A stretch of 6,130 bases of DNA. Origin: Oscillospiraceae bacterium. GTDB lineage: Bacteria > Bacillota > Clostridia > Oscillospirales > Oscillospiraceae. Location of the stretch: contig JAKSQI010000096.1 of assembly GCA_024404215.1 (NCBI GenBank), forward strand, positions 1 through 6,130, written 5' to 3'. Shown here piece by piece: positions 5,001-6,130 of this stretch. Numbering within the stretch: the stretch's first letter is position 1; every line of letters begins with the position of its first letter. Made by a program: the position numbers and the translations under genes. The notes beneath the pieces are model-generated. The model searched no databases. It worked only from the letters and a program-made list of their open reading frames with translations, and had not been told where the DNA came from.

Positions 5001-5661
5001 GGATGATACCTCCGCACAAGGAATAGATTTCTTCATGAAGCTCTTCAATGCTGCGGTTCCGGCCATCCCGGGTTACCGCAATTTTGTGCCAGCCGTACAG
5101 GTCGGCCGCCTGCTTCCCGCAGGCATGGCAAAGGCCCAGATAGGCCTTGTCCTTTTCGTGAATATCCGTGGCTGTTCCGGTAGCCGCCTCCCGGGAGGCA
5201 ATCCGTTCCAGGGCCGTTTCCAGGGGAATATCCATGTAAATAACCGCGTCCGGCTCCGGAATACCAATCAGGCGGAACTCAAAGTCTGCCAGCCAGCGGA
5301 AAAACTCCTCCCGCTGCTCCGGGGGCAGCTTGGCCCCCTGATGGATGGCATTGCTGGTAGTATAACGGTCCATAATGATGAGACCGCCCTGCTCATAATA
5401 GGGCTGCCAGTCCTGGCGATAGGACGCAAACCGGTCCACCGCATAGAAGCAGCTGGCTGCATAGGCATTTACATCACCGGGCTTTGTCCCGAATTCACCG
5501 CCTAAATACATCTTAATCAAGGCTGCCGATGGCTGGTCATACCGGGGAAAGGTTACCGAGCGAAAGTCCCGGCCTTCTTCTCTCAGCCGCTCACGCAATA
5601 AATTGCTTTGGGTGGACTTGCCGCTGCCGTCAATGCCTTCAAATACTATCAGTTTTCCCAT
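4993..5661 (-). CDS. tmk: Thymidylate kinase (dTMP kinase)
   Basis: A 222-aa P-loop kinase that phosphorylates dTMP to dTDP with ATP, an essential step to dTTP. The N-terminus has the Walker A loop EGIDGSGKST (8-17). The substrate-side FPRYDQPSA follows at 38-46, and the DRY motif at 98-100 continues as TTSNAIHQGAKL. The lid region holds REAA...D.HEKDKAYL (157-175). The DRY continuation differs from the common bacterial DRY-x-x-S-x-A-Y-Q-G form and marks a variant branch of the family; a related deoxynucleotide kinase is the only real alternative. A CHAC motif (178-181) near the C-terminus could be structural. The length is slightly above the usual 205-215. The ATG at 5661 has AAGGCGGTG eight bases upstream. 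It is the first gene of the operon, under the promoter at 5715-5743, with a leader of about 45 bases. The usual neighbour holB is absent. Confidence 0.95.
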   Translation of the reverse strand: MGKLIVFEGIDGSGKSTQSNLLRERLREEGRDFRSVTFPRYDQPSAALIKMYLGGEFGTKPGDVNAYAASCFYAVDRFASYRQDWQPYYEQGGLIIMDRYTTSNAIHQGAKLPPEQREEFFRWLADFEFRLIGIPEPDAVIYMDIPLETALERIASREAATGTATDIHEKDKAYLGLCHACGKQAADLYGWHKIAVTRDGRNRSIEELHEEIYSLCGGIIHG

Positions 5662-5714
5662 TTCATTGTCACCGCCTTTTCGGATTGATCACATCGTATA
5701 GAAAGGGATTTTAT

Positions 5715-5743
5715 ATTATATCACGCCCTCTTCCCCTTGTCCA
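5715..5743 (-). promoter_or_regulatory. Promoter of the tmk-ygfA-mltG-U32 operon
   Basis: Minus strand: -35 TGGACA (5738-5743, five of six matches), 17-bp spacer, -10 TATAAT (5715-5720, perfect). Transcription should start near 5708, leaving a short leader before tmk. No riboswitch-sized leader is present, so expression is probably constitutive and growth-linked unless the upstream palindrome binds a regulator. Confidence 0.85.
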
Positions 5744-5766
5744 GCAGGCTTTCCCCCGTCCCGCAT

Positions 5767-5778
5767 CCCCCCGGGGGG
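5767..5778. repeat. Perfect 12-bp palindrome CCCCCCGGGGGG between divergent promoters
   Basis: A run of six C followed by six G, fully self-complementary, lies between the two divergent -35 elements: one base upstream of the plus-strand -35 (5780) and 23 bases from the minus-strand -35. This is where an operator or a structural barrier would be expected. No known regulator site is recognised. Confidence 0.45.
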
Positions 5779-5779
5779 C

Positions 5780-5807
5780 TTGTACTATTTTCTGCATCCG
5801 ATATACT
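5780..5807 (+). promoter_or_regulatory. Probable promoter of the methyltransferase gene
   Basis: -35 TTGTAC (5780-5785, three matches), 16-bp spacer, -10 TATACT (5802-5807, five matches). A start near 5814 would give a leader of about 27 bases that begins in the palindrome GGCTGCAGCC (5813-5822) and carries the ribosome site GGAGG (5831-5835). The -10 is flanked by a short dyad, ATCC (5796-5799) and GGAT (5808-5811). It is weaker than the tmk promoter, so regulation is possible. Confidence 0.55.
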
Positions 5808-5840
5808 GGATAGGCTGCAGCCCGCAGCAGGGAGGTCCTT

Positions 5841-6130
5841 ATGAATCAACAATTGTCAGAACAAATGCACGGCTATTGGCAGGGGCGTGCCCAAGGTTAT
5901 TCGGAATACAATCAGATGGAGCTGCGGGATTCACGTGCCCTGAACTGGTCACTGTGCCTGCAGGAATACATCCATCGCTTCGCGCCGGATTGTCCTCACG
6001 ACCAGATTAAAATACTGGATGTTGGTACCGGCCCCGGTTTTTTTGCCATTCTGCTGAAACAGGCCGGTTACGATGTTACCGCCTGTGACTTCACCCTGGA
6101 GATGCTGGAGCAGGCTAAAGGCAACGCCGG
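5841..6130 (+). CDS. Class I SAM-dependent methyltransferase, 3' end outside the window
   Basis: Only the first 96 codons are present; the frame is open to the window edge. The start ATG follows GGAGG by five bases. The N-terminus MNQQLSEQMHGYWQGRAQGY has the short helix and WxxRAxxY block common before the Rossmann fold of small-molecule methyltransferases. Motif I, ILDVGTGPG (58-66), binds the methionine part of SAM. The second strand ends at VTACDFT, where Asp83 would hold the ribose hydroxyls, and MLEQAKGNA follows. The substrate is decided in the missing C-terminal part, so I make no substrate call. It is transcribed divergently from the tmk operon and is probably independent of it. The methyltransferase fold is clear. 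Confidence 0.92.
   Translation, partial: MNQQLSEQMHGYWQGRAQGYSEYNQMELRDSRALNWSLCLQEYIHRFAPDCPHDQIKILDVGTGPGFFAILLKQAGYDVTACDFTLEMLEQAKGNA

Noticed and set aside
5001..5066. 22-residue N-terminal extension of the cyclo-ligase
   Set aside because: It overlaps tmk and is not family-like; the GGAGGT site places the start at 5000.
1..6130. Mobile element, prophage, toxin-antitoxin or defence system next to the tRNA
   Set aside because: No integrase, transposase, terminal inverted repeats or duplicated tRNA 3' end was seen, and every sizeable gene belongs to a core housekeeping family.

Overview
The window looks like chromosome of a moderately GC-rich Firmicute, most plausibly a gut-type clostridium (Oscillospirales-like). 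This is inferred from strong purine-rich ribosome sites (GGAGGT, AAGGAG), textbook vegetative promoters (TTTACA-N17-TATAAT, TGGACA-N17-TATAAT), a genome-encoded tRNA CCA end, a long MltG with a cytoplasmic domain of the Gram-positive type, and an mltG/U32 gene pair like the yrrL...yrrO neighbourhood of Bacillus subtilis. The species cannot be fixed from this sequence.

Layout. Positions 1-85 hold two tandem terminator hairpins. A Cof-type HAD phosphatase gene (87-923, minus) lies behind a tRNA-Ala(CGC) gene (994-1070, minus). The tRNA has its own strong promoter and an imperfect terminator. Positions 1117-1727 are a gap of about 610 bp with no convincing protein gene. It is not featureless: it holds a terminator-like hairpin with a possible small minus-strand transcript (about 1191-1350), a tight cluster of four same-direction DnaA-box sequences (1499-1550), and a 60-bp stretch at about 22% GC (1611-1670).

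Positions 1722-5743 are one minus-strand operon: promoter, tmk, 5-formyltetrahydrofolate cyclo-ligase, mltG, U32 peptidase-family protein, terminator. The genes are packed tightly: tmk and the cyclo-ligase overlap by 8 bp, the cyclo-ligase and mltG are 15 bp apart, and mltG and U32 overlap by 11 bp. It joins dTTP supply, folate salvage, peptidoglycan strand termination and (inferred) tRNA wobble-uridine modification, a set of growth-linked housekeeping functions. On the right a divergent promoter region (5662-5840) with a perfect C6G6 palindrome separates it from a plus-strand SAM-dependent methyltransferase cut off by the window edge.

The coding genes are ordinary housekeeping families. I do not see a new defence, mobile or secondary-metabolism system. 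The most interesting signal is the DnaA-box cluster with its neighbouring AT-rich stretch in a gap with no dnaA gene nearby: it could be part of a replication origin or a DnaA-binding regulatory locus. The other unexplained signals are the possible small RNA or basic peptide and the GC palindrome in the divergent promoter.
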